Positions 36,641 through 45,071 of a stretch of 64,000 bases of DNA are shown one piece after another. A model generated the notes under the pieces. That model saw only the letters and a program-made list of their open reading frames with translations. It had not been told where the DNA came from and made no database searches. A program made the position numbers and the translations under genes. The DNA comes from Rhodospirillaceae bacterium (lineage in GTDB: Bacteria > Pseudomonadota > Alphaproteobacteria > Dongiales > Dongiaceae). Position 1 is the first letter of the stretch, and each line of letters opens with the position of its first letter. The stretch covers positions 434,001-498,000 of the forward strand of contig JADJQM010000003.1 of the NCBI GenBank assembly GCA_016712715.1, written 5' to 3'.

Positions 36641-37683
36641 GACACGGCGCCTTCTGGACCGAGATGGAGAATTTCGCCGCTGGCCTGGCTGACCGCGATG
36701 ATATCCCCATGCCAGGACAGCGCATCGGTGATCGCATGCCGCCGCCCGTTGGCGCGCGAATGGGCGGATCTGACGGGCAACAGATGGCGATCCAACTCGA
36801 TCACCAGCCCATAGGAGAAGGACGGAGCCCAGGGCTTGACCTCGCCGAAGAGGCGCGTGGCCCCGAGTTCGATCGGGAAATCATGGCTGAAGTCCGGCTT
36901 GAGGCGGGGCGAGATCCAGTTCCTGGGATCGATCGTTGCCGTCATCTCTGCAACAAAGGCCGGCTCCGTCTTCAGGAACTCGATCAGCGGATCACGCCTT
37001 GCGAGACAGGCCATCACATAACCAGAATTGGTCCGACGCAATCGTCCAGGATAAGCTGGATAGCCGGACTGGCGGGGTCGGCCGGTCGTCTCGACGATGC
37101 GGGCCAGTTCCAGTTCGGTGACGAGGACGTTGCCCTCGTCATCCTGGCTGATGCCCATCGGGCAATGCAATCCACTGGCAAGGACATTCACCCTGCCTAC
37201 GGGCCTGACGACCGAAACCTGCCCGCGCGGCGTCGCATCCCACGGCGCCAGCGAGAGCGGGGCTTCGTCGGGCTTGTATCCAGTGTCGACGACCGCAAGC
37301 TCAGTTTCCGACAGGAACAGACAATCTGCGGCATGACCTGGTGCCAGAGACAACGACCAGGACGAAGAAACGTCTCCTGCCTGATCGAGAACCAGCACCG
37401 CGCCATCTGCGCAGCCAACGGCGACCAGGCCGCCAGGGCTGCAGCAAAGCGCTGTCACCGGGCTATCAAAGGTACGCCACAATCTTGGCGAGGCACCCCA
37501 TTTCTTCAGGGCATGGAGGCTGTTGCCTGAGCTGAACAGCAATTGTTCATCCCGGGTGACGGCAAGTACGGCGGGAGCCGCCACCGCCAAGCCGGGCGCT
37601 TCGTCAACTCGGCTGTTGGGGCCTAGCACCCCTTCCAGCGTCATGGCGGGCGCTTGTTGCGGTCTCGATCGGAAAAACGTCAC
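36637..37683 (-). CDS. beta-propeller protein related to SMP-30/strictosidine synthase
   Basis: 348 residues from a GTG start that overlaps the stop of the previous propeller gene by four bases (GTGA). Repeated blades such as GLVAVGCADGAVLVLD, HCPMGISQDDEGNVLVTE and GDIIAVSQASGEILHL show a beta-propeller. The key residues of SMP-30 lactonases are less clear than in its neighbour, so it may be a divergent lactonase or a non-enzymatic partner. No signal peptide is seen. Sandwiched between a better lactonase candidate and the importer ATPase. Confidence 0.7.
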   Translation of the reverse strand: MTFFRSRPQQAPAMTLEGVLGPNSRVDEAPGLAVAAPAVLAVTRDEQLLFSSGNSLHALKKWGASPRLWRTFDSPVTALCCSPGGLVAVGCADGAVLVLDQAGDVSSSWSLSLAPGHAADCLFLSETELAVVDTGYKPDEAPLSLAPWDATPRGQVSVVRPVGRVNVLASGLHCPMGISQDDEGNVLVTELELARIVETTGRPRQSGYPAYPGRLRRTNSGYVMACLARRDPLIEFLKTEPAFVAEMTATIDPRNWISPRLKPDFSHDFPIELGATRLFGEVKPWAPSFSYGLVIELDRHLLPVRSAHSRANGRRHAITDALSWHGDIIAVSQASGEILHLGPEGAVS

Positions 37684-38705
37684 TCGCTCCTCCCCCAATA
37701 GCTGGCTGGCCCGGTCCAGTTCCGGTCGGCACCATCGAGCGGCAGGCGGCCGATCTTGTCGTTGGTGACGCCGCCGAGATAGAGCGCGCCCTCGTGTTCC
37801 CGCATCGAGGTGATCATGTAGAGCGGCCCGTCCGGCGCGTCCCATAGCGCATCGACGATCCGGCCCGACGCATCGATCTTGAGCACACCGCCGATATTGA
37901 GGTTGCCGAACAGCCAGTTGGTGGGCGGCACCCTTCGCGTCATGCGGCGCCGCAGATCGGGATACTTCATCGCCTGGTCGAAGACCGGATTGCGCGTACC
38001 GGCAAGCGCTATCCAATAGCCGCCATCGCTGGCGCGATTGATGTTGTCGGGATAGCCCGGCAGCCCCCGCACGAAGACACGGGGTCCCGCTGCGAGATTG
38101 CCAAGATCGAAGATCAGGATCGAACAGGTCCAACTGCTGGCAACCAGCAGATGCTTGGCGTCGTGAGTCACGCAGACACCGTTGGGAAAGATCAGATTGT
38201 CGCAGACGGTGCACGTCTTGCCGGTGCCGGGATCGTAGCTCAGCAGCCTTCCATTCGGCCGTCCCTCAAGCAGGTCCAGCCCCCAATCCTCGATATCGTA
38301 GCGCTTGGTCGCATCGGTGAAATAGATGGTTCCATCGGGGGCGATATCGAGATCGTCGGCCATGCGGATGGTGGTGTCGTCCTGGACGCTGAAGAAACTG
38401 CGCCCGGTCTGGTCCGTCAGCAATTCGACTGTACCATCCATCGCCACACGCACCAGTCCCCTCCCGGCGACACAGACGACGATGCGGCCGGCGCGGTCGG
38501 AGGCCATCCCCAGGGGCCTGCCACCGATCCGCGCGAAGACGCTCACCTCGGCATAGTCGGGCGCCAGCAAGCGCATCAAGCAGCCGTCCCGCGTCCCGCA
38601 ATAGATATTGCCGGCAGCATCCAGCAGCACATCTTCCGGCCCGTCCAGTTTGCCCGCGGCCAGGATCTCGGCCCCGCGCAGCCTTGGTGCCACCTCATGC
38701 GGCAT
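37680..38705 (-). CDS. SMP-30/gluconolactonase-like protein
   Basis: 341 residues, a six-bladed beta-propeller of the SMP-30/strictosidine synthase superfamily. Candidate metal ligands are the Glu in GPEDVLLD, the Asn in FPNGVCVT and the Asp-Asn in GYPDNINRASDGG. It most likely opens a sugar-acid lactone made by the SDR of the operon. The ATG at 38705 gives the family opening GKLDGPEDV; the open frame upstream lies inside the permease gene. The permease reading frame overlaps it by 130 bases, which is abnormal. Confidence 0.85.
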   Translation of the reverse strand: MPHEVAPRLRGAEILAAGKLDGPEDVLLDAAGNIYCGTRDGCLMRLLAPDYAEVSVFARIGGRPLGMASDRAGRIVVCVAGRGLVRVAMDGTVELLTDQTGRSFFSVQDDTTIRMADDLDIAPDGTIYFTDATKRYDIEDWGLDLLEGRPNGRLLSYDPGTGKTCTVCDNLIFPNGVCVTHDAKHLLVASSWTCSILIFDLGNLAAGPRVFVRGLPGYPDNINRASDGGYWIALAGTRNPVFDQAMKYPDLRRRMTRRVPPTNWLFGNLNIGGVLKIDASGRIVDALWDAPDGPLYMITSMREHEGALYLGGVTNDKIGRLPLDGADRNWTGPASYWGRSE

Positions 38706-39733
38706 TGGAACTTCACATCGATGGCGATGATGACGACGATGATGGCGCCGAGGCTGAACTGAACAAAATCGCCCCTGAACCCCGCATTGATCAGGACATT
38801 GTTGAGGATGTAGACGGTGGCAAAGCCGATCATCACCGCGACCACCGGCCCCCGGCCGGGCACGAATCCGCCGAGCCCCACCACCAGCGCTGTGAGGGCG
38901 AAGAATTCGAGACCGATTCCGGTATCGGCGCCGATGCTGTTCTGCCGCGCCGCGAACAGAAAGCCGGCCAGGCCCACGATCAGTCCCGCCAGGGTATAGG
39001 CAAGGAACGCAGTCGTTTTCACCTGGATACCGCCGTGTCGGGCTGCCTTCCGGTTGCCGCCGACGGCCAGGATGTGCCAGCCGAGTCGCGTCTGGCGGAA
39101 CATGACAAAGACCAGGATCGCCACCAGAAGCCAGATCCAGAATCCGATCGGCATCGACAGGAGTTTCTCGAACCCGACCCAGTCCCACAGATCGTCCACG
39201 CGGGCGCTGGTCGAGATCTCCACCAATTGCGCCTGGGAGGCGAGCGTAAACAGGCCGCGCGTGGTGATCATGGTACCGAGGGTGGCCAGCAAGGCGCCAC
39301 AGCCGATCAGGCCGGCAAGAATCCCGTTGACGCTACCGATCAAGGCGCCGGTCGCCAGGCTGACGCCAAGAACAGCCGGCACCGGTAGATCAAGGATGTG
39401 GAAACAGAACAGCGCAGCAAAGGCCGACATGGCGAAATTCGATCCGACCGATAGATCGATCCCACCCACGGCGACGACGATCAGCAGCGCTAGCACGACA
39501 AGGCCACCATCGGCCGCATATTGGGCGAGGTTGCGCAGGTTGGCAGGTGCAAAGTAATCCTCGGTGGTCAGCAAAATGCCGATCACGACACAGGACAAGG
39601 CCAGGAACGGGATCGCACCTTCGACCCAACCCTTGGAGAGGATGTCGGCCAGGATTCTGCGCGGCGACAGCACGAACAGCGGCACCGCTTGCTTCGGTAG
39701 ATTGGAAAAATCGATCTCGGCTGACATGTCCAT
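38576..39733 (-). CDS. ribose-type ABC transporter permease, C-terminus possibly frameshifted
   Basis: 385 residues as read. Eight to ten helices and the GGIDLSVGS motif identify an RbsC-type permease. The protein is normal up to about AIDVKF (near 38715); the last 46 residues are hydrophilic, Trp/Arg-rich and overlap the next gene. Deleting one base of the GG pair at 38707-38708 (plus strand) would give a TGA overlapping the next gene's start and a protein ending VKFNAA, a more typical length. So the stretch 38576-38700 is probably not real coding for this gene. Confidence 0.85.
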   Translation of the reverse strand: MDMSAEIDFSNLPKQAVPLFVLSPRRILADILSKGWVEGAIPFLALSCVVIGILLTTEDYFAPANLRNLAQYAADGGLVVLALLIVVAVGGIDLSVGSNFAMSAFAALFCFHILDLPVPAVLGVSLATGALIGSVNGILAGLIGCGALLATLGTMITTRGLFTLASQAQLVEISTSARVDDLWDWVGFEKLLSMPIGFWIWLLVAILVFVMFRQTRLGWHILAVGGNRKAARHGGIQVKTTAFLAYTLAGLIVGLAGFLFAARQNSIGADTGIGLEFFALTALVVGLGGFVPGRGPVVAVMIGFATVYILNNVLINAGFRGDFVQFSLGAIIVVIIAIDVKFQCRMRWHQGCAGPRSWPRANWTGRKMCCWMLPAISIAGRGTAA

Positions 39734-39748
39734 GCTTCACAATCTCGA

Positions 39749-39780
39749 ACGTGCGGGGGGCCGTCTGACCCCCCGCACGT
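39749..39780. repeat. 12-bp stem-loop between binding-protein and permease genes
   Basis: ACGTGCGGGGGG and CCCCCCGCACGT form a perfect 12-bp stem around the loop CCGTCTGA. It lies in the 80-base gap after the binding-protein stop and before the permease. Hairpins in this position usually protect the upstream mRNA so that the binding protein is made in excess. There is no T tract. Confidence 0.8.
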
Positions 39781-39813
39781 CTCTACCACGACGTTCGATA
39801 TCGGACCCGGCGA

Positions 39814-40802
39814 TCACATCTTCCAGCAAAGGCTCGATGCGTTCGGGTCACCAGCCTTGATGATCTTCATCGGCGATTCGATCGAGAGCATCGAACCATC
39901 CGCTGCGGCAGCCCCCTGCAGCAGAAGATCGATCACCGTCGCGGCATCACGGCCCTGGCCATCTGCGTCATAGCTCCACACGCGATGCAACACCTTGTCC
40001 TCGACCGCCTTGCAGGTGACGTCGTCACCGCCGCCCGTCGCATAGACCAGGACCTTGTCCGAAAGGCCCGCATCCTTCACGGCCTTTCCGGCGCCCATCG
40101 TATGCACATCCCAATGGCCGAAGATCGCGCAGAGATCGGGATGCTGCTGCAACACGGTAGCCGTGATGGCTCGGGCCTTCTCCGGCTCCCAGTCCGAGGC
40201 CTGATTCGAGACGACCTGGATTTCCGGATGTCCTTCAAAGACCTTGAACGCCGCCTCGTTCATGATCACGCTGTCGGCCGCAGTCAGCTGGCCGGGGATG
40301 ATCGCCACCTTGCCGGACTTCCCACTACCGGCGCCGCATTCCTTGACGATGTCCTCGGCGATTTCGCGGCCAATGCGATCCCAGTTGGCGCCGACAAAGG
40401 CGCTGGAGGGCTGGTTGGATTGCAGGTTGATCTGCAGCACTTTGATACCGTCCGCTTCCGCCTGCTTGATCTGGCGTGCCAGCAGCTGCACCGTCGGATT
40501 GTGCGCCACCAGGACATCGGGCTTTTCGCTGATGGCCTTGGCAAGCAATTCCGACATGGCGCCGGTATTGAACGCCGCATCGCGGATATCGAAGCTGTAG
40601 CCGTAGAGCGCCGCATGTTCCTTCATCCGTCGCGCCCAGCCTTCCGTGAGCGAGATACCCAGGAAATGGGCACGAAGATCACCTTCTTGCCCTTGATGTT
40701 GCTGTCGGCAAGCGCCGGCGCATTCAGCGACAATGCGATGCCGACACCCACCAGTGCGCCGATGCAGGTCCTGACCAGGTTACGTCCCAAGCGATGTTGC
40801 AT
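39814..40802 (-). pseudogene. sugar ABC transporter substrate-binding protein, frameshifted
   Basis: An RbsB-type periplasmic binding protein. The ATG at 40802 has a GGAGGAAAA ribosome binding site and opens a signal peptide (MQHRLGRNLVRT to APALA). The frame is lost after KKVIFVP at the plus-strand GGG run 40668-40670: the next frame continues GISLTEGWARRMKEHAALYG and the rest of the protein is open to 39814. One extra base in that run restores about 330 residues. As read, translation would stop near 40624 and the mature protein would not be made. It is the only binding protein of this importer. Confidence 0.85.
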
Positions 40803-40828
40803 GTTTTCCTCCTTGCGTTTCTAGCGTT

Positions 40829-41863
40829 TTATAGATCGCCCACGGTGTCGGTCTCGATTTCCCGTGGATTGAGATATTTGTCGACGATGATGGCGAGGAT
40901 GAGGACCAGACCCTTCAGCATGTCCTGGGTCTGGGTCGTGAAATCGAGCAGCGTCATCCCGTTGCGCAGCACGGCGATCAGGGTGACGCCGACAATGATG
41001 TTGCGAATGCCGCCGCGCCCGCCGCGCAGTGGAATGCCGCCGCGCCCGCCGCGCAGTGGAATGCCGCCCAGCACGACGACCAGGATCACCTCGAACAGCA
41101 GGCTGCCATTCGTGACGGTGCGGAAATCGACGGCGCCGCTCGCTGCCGAAATCACCAGCCCAGCGAGCAAAGCCGTGAGGGCCGCGAAGACATAGACCAG
41201 CACGGTTGTCGGCCGCACCGGCAGGCCGGTGAGACGCGCCGCCTGGAAATTGTCGCCCATGGCATAGGTGATGCGGCCGGCCACCGTGTAGCGCAGGAAC
41301 AGCCATGCCGCCACGAGCGCTGCGATCATCAGGGCGACCGGCACCGGTACGCCCGGCACGATGTCTCCCGCCAGGAAAATGACGGCCGGGTTGGTCTTTG
41401 GCAGCAGCAGCAGAAACTCGCCGCGCAGAATGGCAAAGCGGAACAGGCCCGTGATCAGCATGGCGGAGGCGAGGGTGGCCAGCATCGGCGGAATTTCGAC
41501 ATAGGCGATCAGCCAGCCGTTCACACCGCCCACCAGGACCATGGCCAGCACCGTCAGCAGCAGCCCGGCTGCGGCGGGAACACCTGGGCCGATCAGGATG
41601 CTGAAGGTGGCGGCACCGGCGACCATCTGGGCGATCAGGGAGAGGTCCAGCCCGCCTGAGATGATCACCACCGCCATGCCGCAGCTCAGGATCACCAGCG
41701 ACGCGGAGTTGGCAAGGATGACCCGGAAATTGCCGACGGTCGCAAATCCCTCCGTCAGCACGGAAAAGGCCACGATCAGCAGCAGCGTCACGCCGATCAC
41801 CACCATCTCAAGCAGGCTGCCCTTGCGGCGGTCGGTCTTGATGGTTGCGGCGATATCAGTCAC
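40829..41863 (-). CDS. ribose-type ABC transporter permease with internal tandem duplication
   Basis: 344 residues, about nine helices, RbsC family (GGLDLSLIAQM block). In the conserved loop near residue 285, the segment GGIPLRGGR is present twice in a row because of a perfect 27-bp DNA duplication at 41011-41064. The family motif is GG..L.GG.G; one copy is expected. The frame is preserved, so the protein may still fold. Its start overlaps the BKACE stop by 8 bases. Confidence 0.92.
   Translation of the reverse strand: MTDIAATIKTDRRKGSLLEMVVIGVTLLLIVAFSVLTEGFATVGNFRVILANSASLVILSCGMAVVIISGGLDLSLIAQMVAGAATFSILIGPGVPAAAGLLLTVLAMVLVGGVNGWLIAYVEIPPMLATLASAMLITGLFRFAILRGEFLLLLPKTNPAVIFLAGDIVPGVPVPVALMIAALVAAWLFLRYTVAGRITYAMGDNFQAARLTGLPVRPTTVLVYVFAALTALLAGLVISAASGAVDFRTVTNGSLLFEVILVVVLGGIPLRGGRGGIPLRGGRGGIRNIIVGVTLIAVLRNGMTLLDFTTQTQDMLKGLVLILAIIVDKYLNPREIETDTVGDL
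41011..41064. repeat. perfect 27-bp tandem duplication inside permease gene
   Basis: Two identical 27-bp units (41011-41037 and 41038-41064), in frame, encoding a repeated GGIPLRGGR. It lies in the conserved cytoplasmic loop of the permease. Confidence 0.9.
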
Positions 41864-42803
41864 GGAAGCTCACCTTGTCAGCACCCTTGGTCCTGAGGAT
41901 CGCGCGCGCTTCGTCCGGGCTGGCAATCTCCAGGGACAATTCCTCCAGAATGCGCCGGATCTTCAGCACCTGATCTGCGCAGGTAGCGGCCAGCAAGCCG
42001 CGGCCGAGATAGAGGCTGTCCTCGAGACCGACACGCACATGCCCGCCCATGATGGCGCCCATCGTCACGAGCGACATCTGGTGTCGCCCCGCGCCGAGCA
42101 CCGAGAATTCGTAGTTCTCGCGCCCGAACAGGCGGTCGGCCGTGCTCCGCATGAGATACAGATTCTCCGGATCGGCATTGAGGCCGCCGAGAATCCCCAG
42201 AACGCATTGCAGGAAGAAGGGTGGCTTGACCAACCCCTCTTCGGCAAGATGCGCGAGATTGTGGAGATGGCCCACATCATAGCATTCAAATTCGAAGCGC
42301 GTGCCGTGGGCGTCGCCCAAACGCGCGATAACCGACTTCATGTCGCGGAACGTGTTGCGGAAAATGAGATCTTCGGACCCCTCGACATAGGGTTGTTCCC
42401 AGGGGCACTTCCAGGTGATGATGCCGCGACCGGCCCGGTTAAAGGCGAAGTTCATCGAGCCCATGTTGAGCGAACACAGCTCCGGCTTGCCCTTCAGGGG
42501 ATAGGCGAGGCGTTCCTCCAGCGTCATACGCGTACTGCCGCCGGTGGTGATGTTGACGATCGCATCCGTCTGCGCAGCGATCCTTGGCACGAACTGGTCG
42601 AAAATTTCGGGACTAGGTGTCGGGCTGCCATCCAGCGGGTTGCGGGCATGAAGATGCAGCACCGCCGCGCCGGCTCGCGCCGCTTCAATGGCTTGCTCGG
42701 CGATCTCCACGGGTGTCACCGGCAGATGTTCGGACATGGTCGGTGTATGAACCGACCCGGTCACCGCACAGGTGATGATGACTTTGCGTTTGCTCGACCT
42801 CAT
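41856..42803 (-). CDS. beta-keto acid cleavage enzyme (BKACE, DUF849)
   Basis: 315 residues, the whole BKACE fold. The zinc ligands His50 and His52 are in VLHLHARNP; the acetyl-CoA-facing blocks ITTGGS and FECYDVGHLHN are present. Family members react a beta-keto acid with acetyl-CoA to give acetoacetate and a CoA ester; the best known acts on 3-keto-5-aminohexanoate. The acid cleaved here is unknown. It is 37 bases after the SDR, which could make the keto acid, and overlaps the permease gene by 8 bases. Confidence 0.93.
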   Translation of the reverse strand: MRSSKRKVIITCAVTGSVHTPTMSEHLPVTPVEIAEQAIEAARAGAAVLHLHARNPLDGSPTPSPEIFDQFVPRIAAQTDAIVNITTGGSTRMTLEERLAYPLKGKPELCSLNMGSMNFAFNRAGRGIITWKCPWEQPYVEGSEDLIFRNTFRDMKSVIARLGDAHGTRFEFECYDVGHLHNLAHLAEEGLVKPPFFLQCVLGILGGLNADPENLYLMRSTADRLFGRENYEFSVLGAGRHQMSLVTMGAIMGGHVRVGLEDSLYLGRGLLAATCADQVLKIRRILEELSLEIASPDEARAILRTKGADKVSFRD

Positions 42804-42840
42804 GTCCCGCTATCCGCCGTCCCCGTTCCAAAACCAGGCT

Positions 42841-43638
42841 TCACAGATATTCGACGTTGCCGTCGACGCTGATGGCCTGCGCCGTGATGTTGCGCGCCAG
42901 GTTGGACGCCAGAAAGAGCGCCAGATGCGCCACATCTTCGGCGTCGACCATCCGCCGCAATGAAATTTTCTTGAGATAGGAGTCCCGCATCTCCTCGAAG
43001 CTGACGCCGAGCGCGCGGGCCCGATCGGCGATAACGCCGTCCATGCGCGCGCCATTGACCACCCCCGGCAGGATGGCGTTGGCGCGGATGCCGTCGGGTC
43101 CAAGCTCGACAGCCAGCGATTTCACGAGGCCGACAAGCCCCCATTTGGTCGCCGCATAAGGCGTCCGATACCCGTAACCGAGCCTCCCCGCCACCGAACT
43201 CATCACCAGAATGGATGGATTGCGCGCCGACTTCTTCAGCAGCGGAACGCAGCGATTGAGAAGGTAGAAATGGGACTTGAGATTGACGTCGATGATGCGG
43301 TCGATGTCACGATCCGCGTAGGTCTCGATCTCGCCGGTCGGGCCGGCGATCCCGACATTATTGACCAGTACGTCCAGCCCACCCAGCCGAGCTGAAACTT
43401 CGTCGAGGACCCGGTCGGCATTTTCCGACGTCGCCGCGTCGCCGGCCGTGCCGGTCATAGCAATGCCGCCCGACAAGGTGTCGTGGAGCGCCTCTTCGCT
43501 GACATCGGTGATGTGGACCCGAGCCCCCGCCGCGGCGAACATCTCTGCCACCACCCGGCCGATGCCGCCGCCCCCAGCGGTGACCAGTACCCGGAAATCG
43601 CGGACGTCGATTGTCTGTAACCGTTCCCCTGTCGCCAC
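42841..43638 (-). CDS. short-chain dehydrogenase/reductase
   Basis: 265 residues. NAD(P)-binding TAGGGGIG near residues 20-27, NNVGIAG, catalytic Ser in MSSVAG and the YAATK pair are all present. It is first in the operon with BKACE and the importer, so it likely oxidises a hydroxyl of the imported compound to a ketone. The start at 43638 is the family-like opening before VLVTAGGGG. Confidence 0.9.
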   Translation of the reverse strand: MATGERLQTIDVRDFRVLVTAGGGGIGRVVAEMFAAAGARVHITDVSEEALHDTLSGGIAMTGTAGDAATSENADRVLDEVSARLGGLDVLVNNVGIAGPTGEIETYADRDIDRIIDVNLKSHFYLLNRCVPLLKKSARNPSILVMSSVAGRLGYGYRTPYAATKWGLVGLVKSLAVELGPDGIRANAILPGVVNGARMDGVIADRARALGVSFEEMRDSYLKKISLRRMVDAEDVAHLALFLASNLARNITAQAISVDGNVEYL

Positions 43639-43914
43639 GTCGCACCATTCTAAAAGGGCTTGTTTGTGACTGCTGGGTGGTAAGTAACTGATTTATTTGA
43701 AAGATACTATGTTATATAAATACATATCATGATAATACTTATGTGTGTTTCATCCATTTCTTATCACGCCCTTCTGTCAGGGGCCGGTTGGAATGCCTCG
43801 GCTGCAACCGGCCGACTCAGGGCCTAACCCGGTTCTCTTCGGGGAGCATGGTGAGATCGTCATTCAGTCATCACCCTGTCACCGCGGCGACAGGAGCTGG
43901 CAAAGGAGAGTGAA
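43639..43914. promoter_or_regulatory. AT-rich promoter region of the SDR-BKACE operon, with palindromes
   Basis: 276 bases without a gene. 43690-43750 is very AT-rich, with TATGT-N9-ACATA (43708-43726) as a possible operator. Around 43876-43893 CTGTC-A-CCGCGG-C-GACAG is an 18-bp near-palindrome, close to the start of the small reading frame at 43915. Neither binding protein is known. Confidence 0.4.
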
Positions 43915-44067
43915 ATGAGCTGGCAGGGGCGCCTGGGATCGCAGCCCAGAAGACGGCGAGCCTCACCTATTGAAATGATGCATCTGTCGATCCTTCCTGG
44001 CTTGGAACGAGGCACGCGGTCGCGCCTGTGGCCTAAACCCGGATTCACGGCTAGAAAGCTGGGATGA
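43915..44067 (+). CDS. possible 50-residue leader/small protein coupled to EamA gene
   Basis: An ATG with an AAGGAGAG ribosome binding site, then 50 codons and a TGA that overlaps the ATG of the EamA transporter (ATGA). The peptide is Arg-rich (PRRRRASP near residues 11-18) and not recognised. The EamA gene has no clear ribosome binding site of its own, so this frame could deliver ribosomes to it. Coding status is uncertain. Confidence 0.35.
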   Translation: MSWQGRLGSQPRRRRASPIEMMHLSILPGLERGTRSRLWPKPGFTARKLG

Positions 44068-44943
44068 AATCCAAAGCACACGGCTACATTTTCGCACTCG
44101 CGGCCACCACGATCTTCTCCTTCCAGGACGCCGTCTCGAAGCATCTCGGCGACCACTATTCACCGATCTTCATCACCATGATCCGGTATTGGGCGTTCGG
44201 CGCCTTCTGCATATTGCTGGCGTCGCGGAAGCGGGGCAGGGCCTGAGAGCGGCGGCCACCACGACGCGCCCGGCGCTCCAGATCTTGCGGGGTGTGCTGC
44301 TTGCGACGGAGATCATGATCGTCATCACCGCCTTCGCACATGCGGGTCTGGCGCATTCGACCGCCGTACTGTCGGCCACGCCGCTCGTGGTCACCTTGCT
44401 CTCGATCCCTTACTCGGCGAACATGTCGGGTGGCGACGCTGGTCGGCGATTGTGGCCGGGCTGATCGGCGTGTTGCTGATTCTCAGGCCCGATGCCACTG
44501 GTTTTCTGGATCCCTGGCTGCTACTGCCGGTCCTCTGCTGCTTCATGTATGCGATTTATATAATTGCGACGCGGCTGGTCAGCCGAACCGATTCATCGGC
44601 AACCAGCTTTTTCTATATTGGCGTCGCCGGCGCGGTCACGGCTACCCTGGTGGGGCCATTCTTCTGGAGCGACCTCGAAGGCTGGGACAAGGCCTGGATG
44701 GGCCTCCTCTGCATCACCGGCATGACCGGCCACTATCTGGTGATCCGCGCCTATGAACTTCTCGATGCTTCCGCCGCCCAGCCCATTACCTATCTCGGCT
44801 TGGTCTATGCTTCATTGTTCGGAGTGTTTCTCTATGGCGAAACGCTGACCTGGAACACCGTGGCCGGCTCGATGATCGTCGTCGGCGCCGGCATTTTCAC
44901 GTTCTGGCGGGAGTATGTACGCCGCCATCAAGCCTCGGACTGA
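44064..44943 (+). pseudogene. EamA/DMT-family transporter with two frameshifts
   Basis: A ten-helix drug/metabolite transporter spread over three frames. The first ends RKRGRA at a stop near 44246; the second resumes GLRAAATTTRPALQILRGVL; the third covers GLIGVLLILRP to the end. Adding one G to the run 44239-44241 and one to the pair 44416-44417 gives a continuous protein of about 293 residues, including GEHVGWRRWSAIVAG across the second junction. Two lesions in one gene suggest decay, though both are G-run indels like those elsewhere in the window. It is convergent with the proline-racemase-like gene. Confidence 0.8.
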
Positions 44944-45071
44944 GCCACGCCAAACCGCCGTAGAACCGAATGAGAGGGACAGGCAACCATCGCATCTCCG
45001 GACCGGAAGCTCCGGCATGTGCGCAATGTCACGGGCGGCTTCACCGACAAATTGTTCGGGGTCGCCCAACC

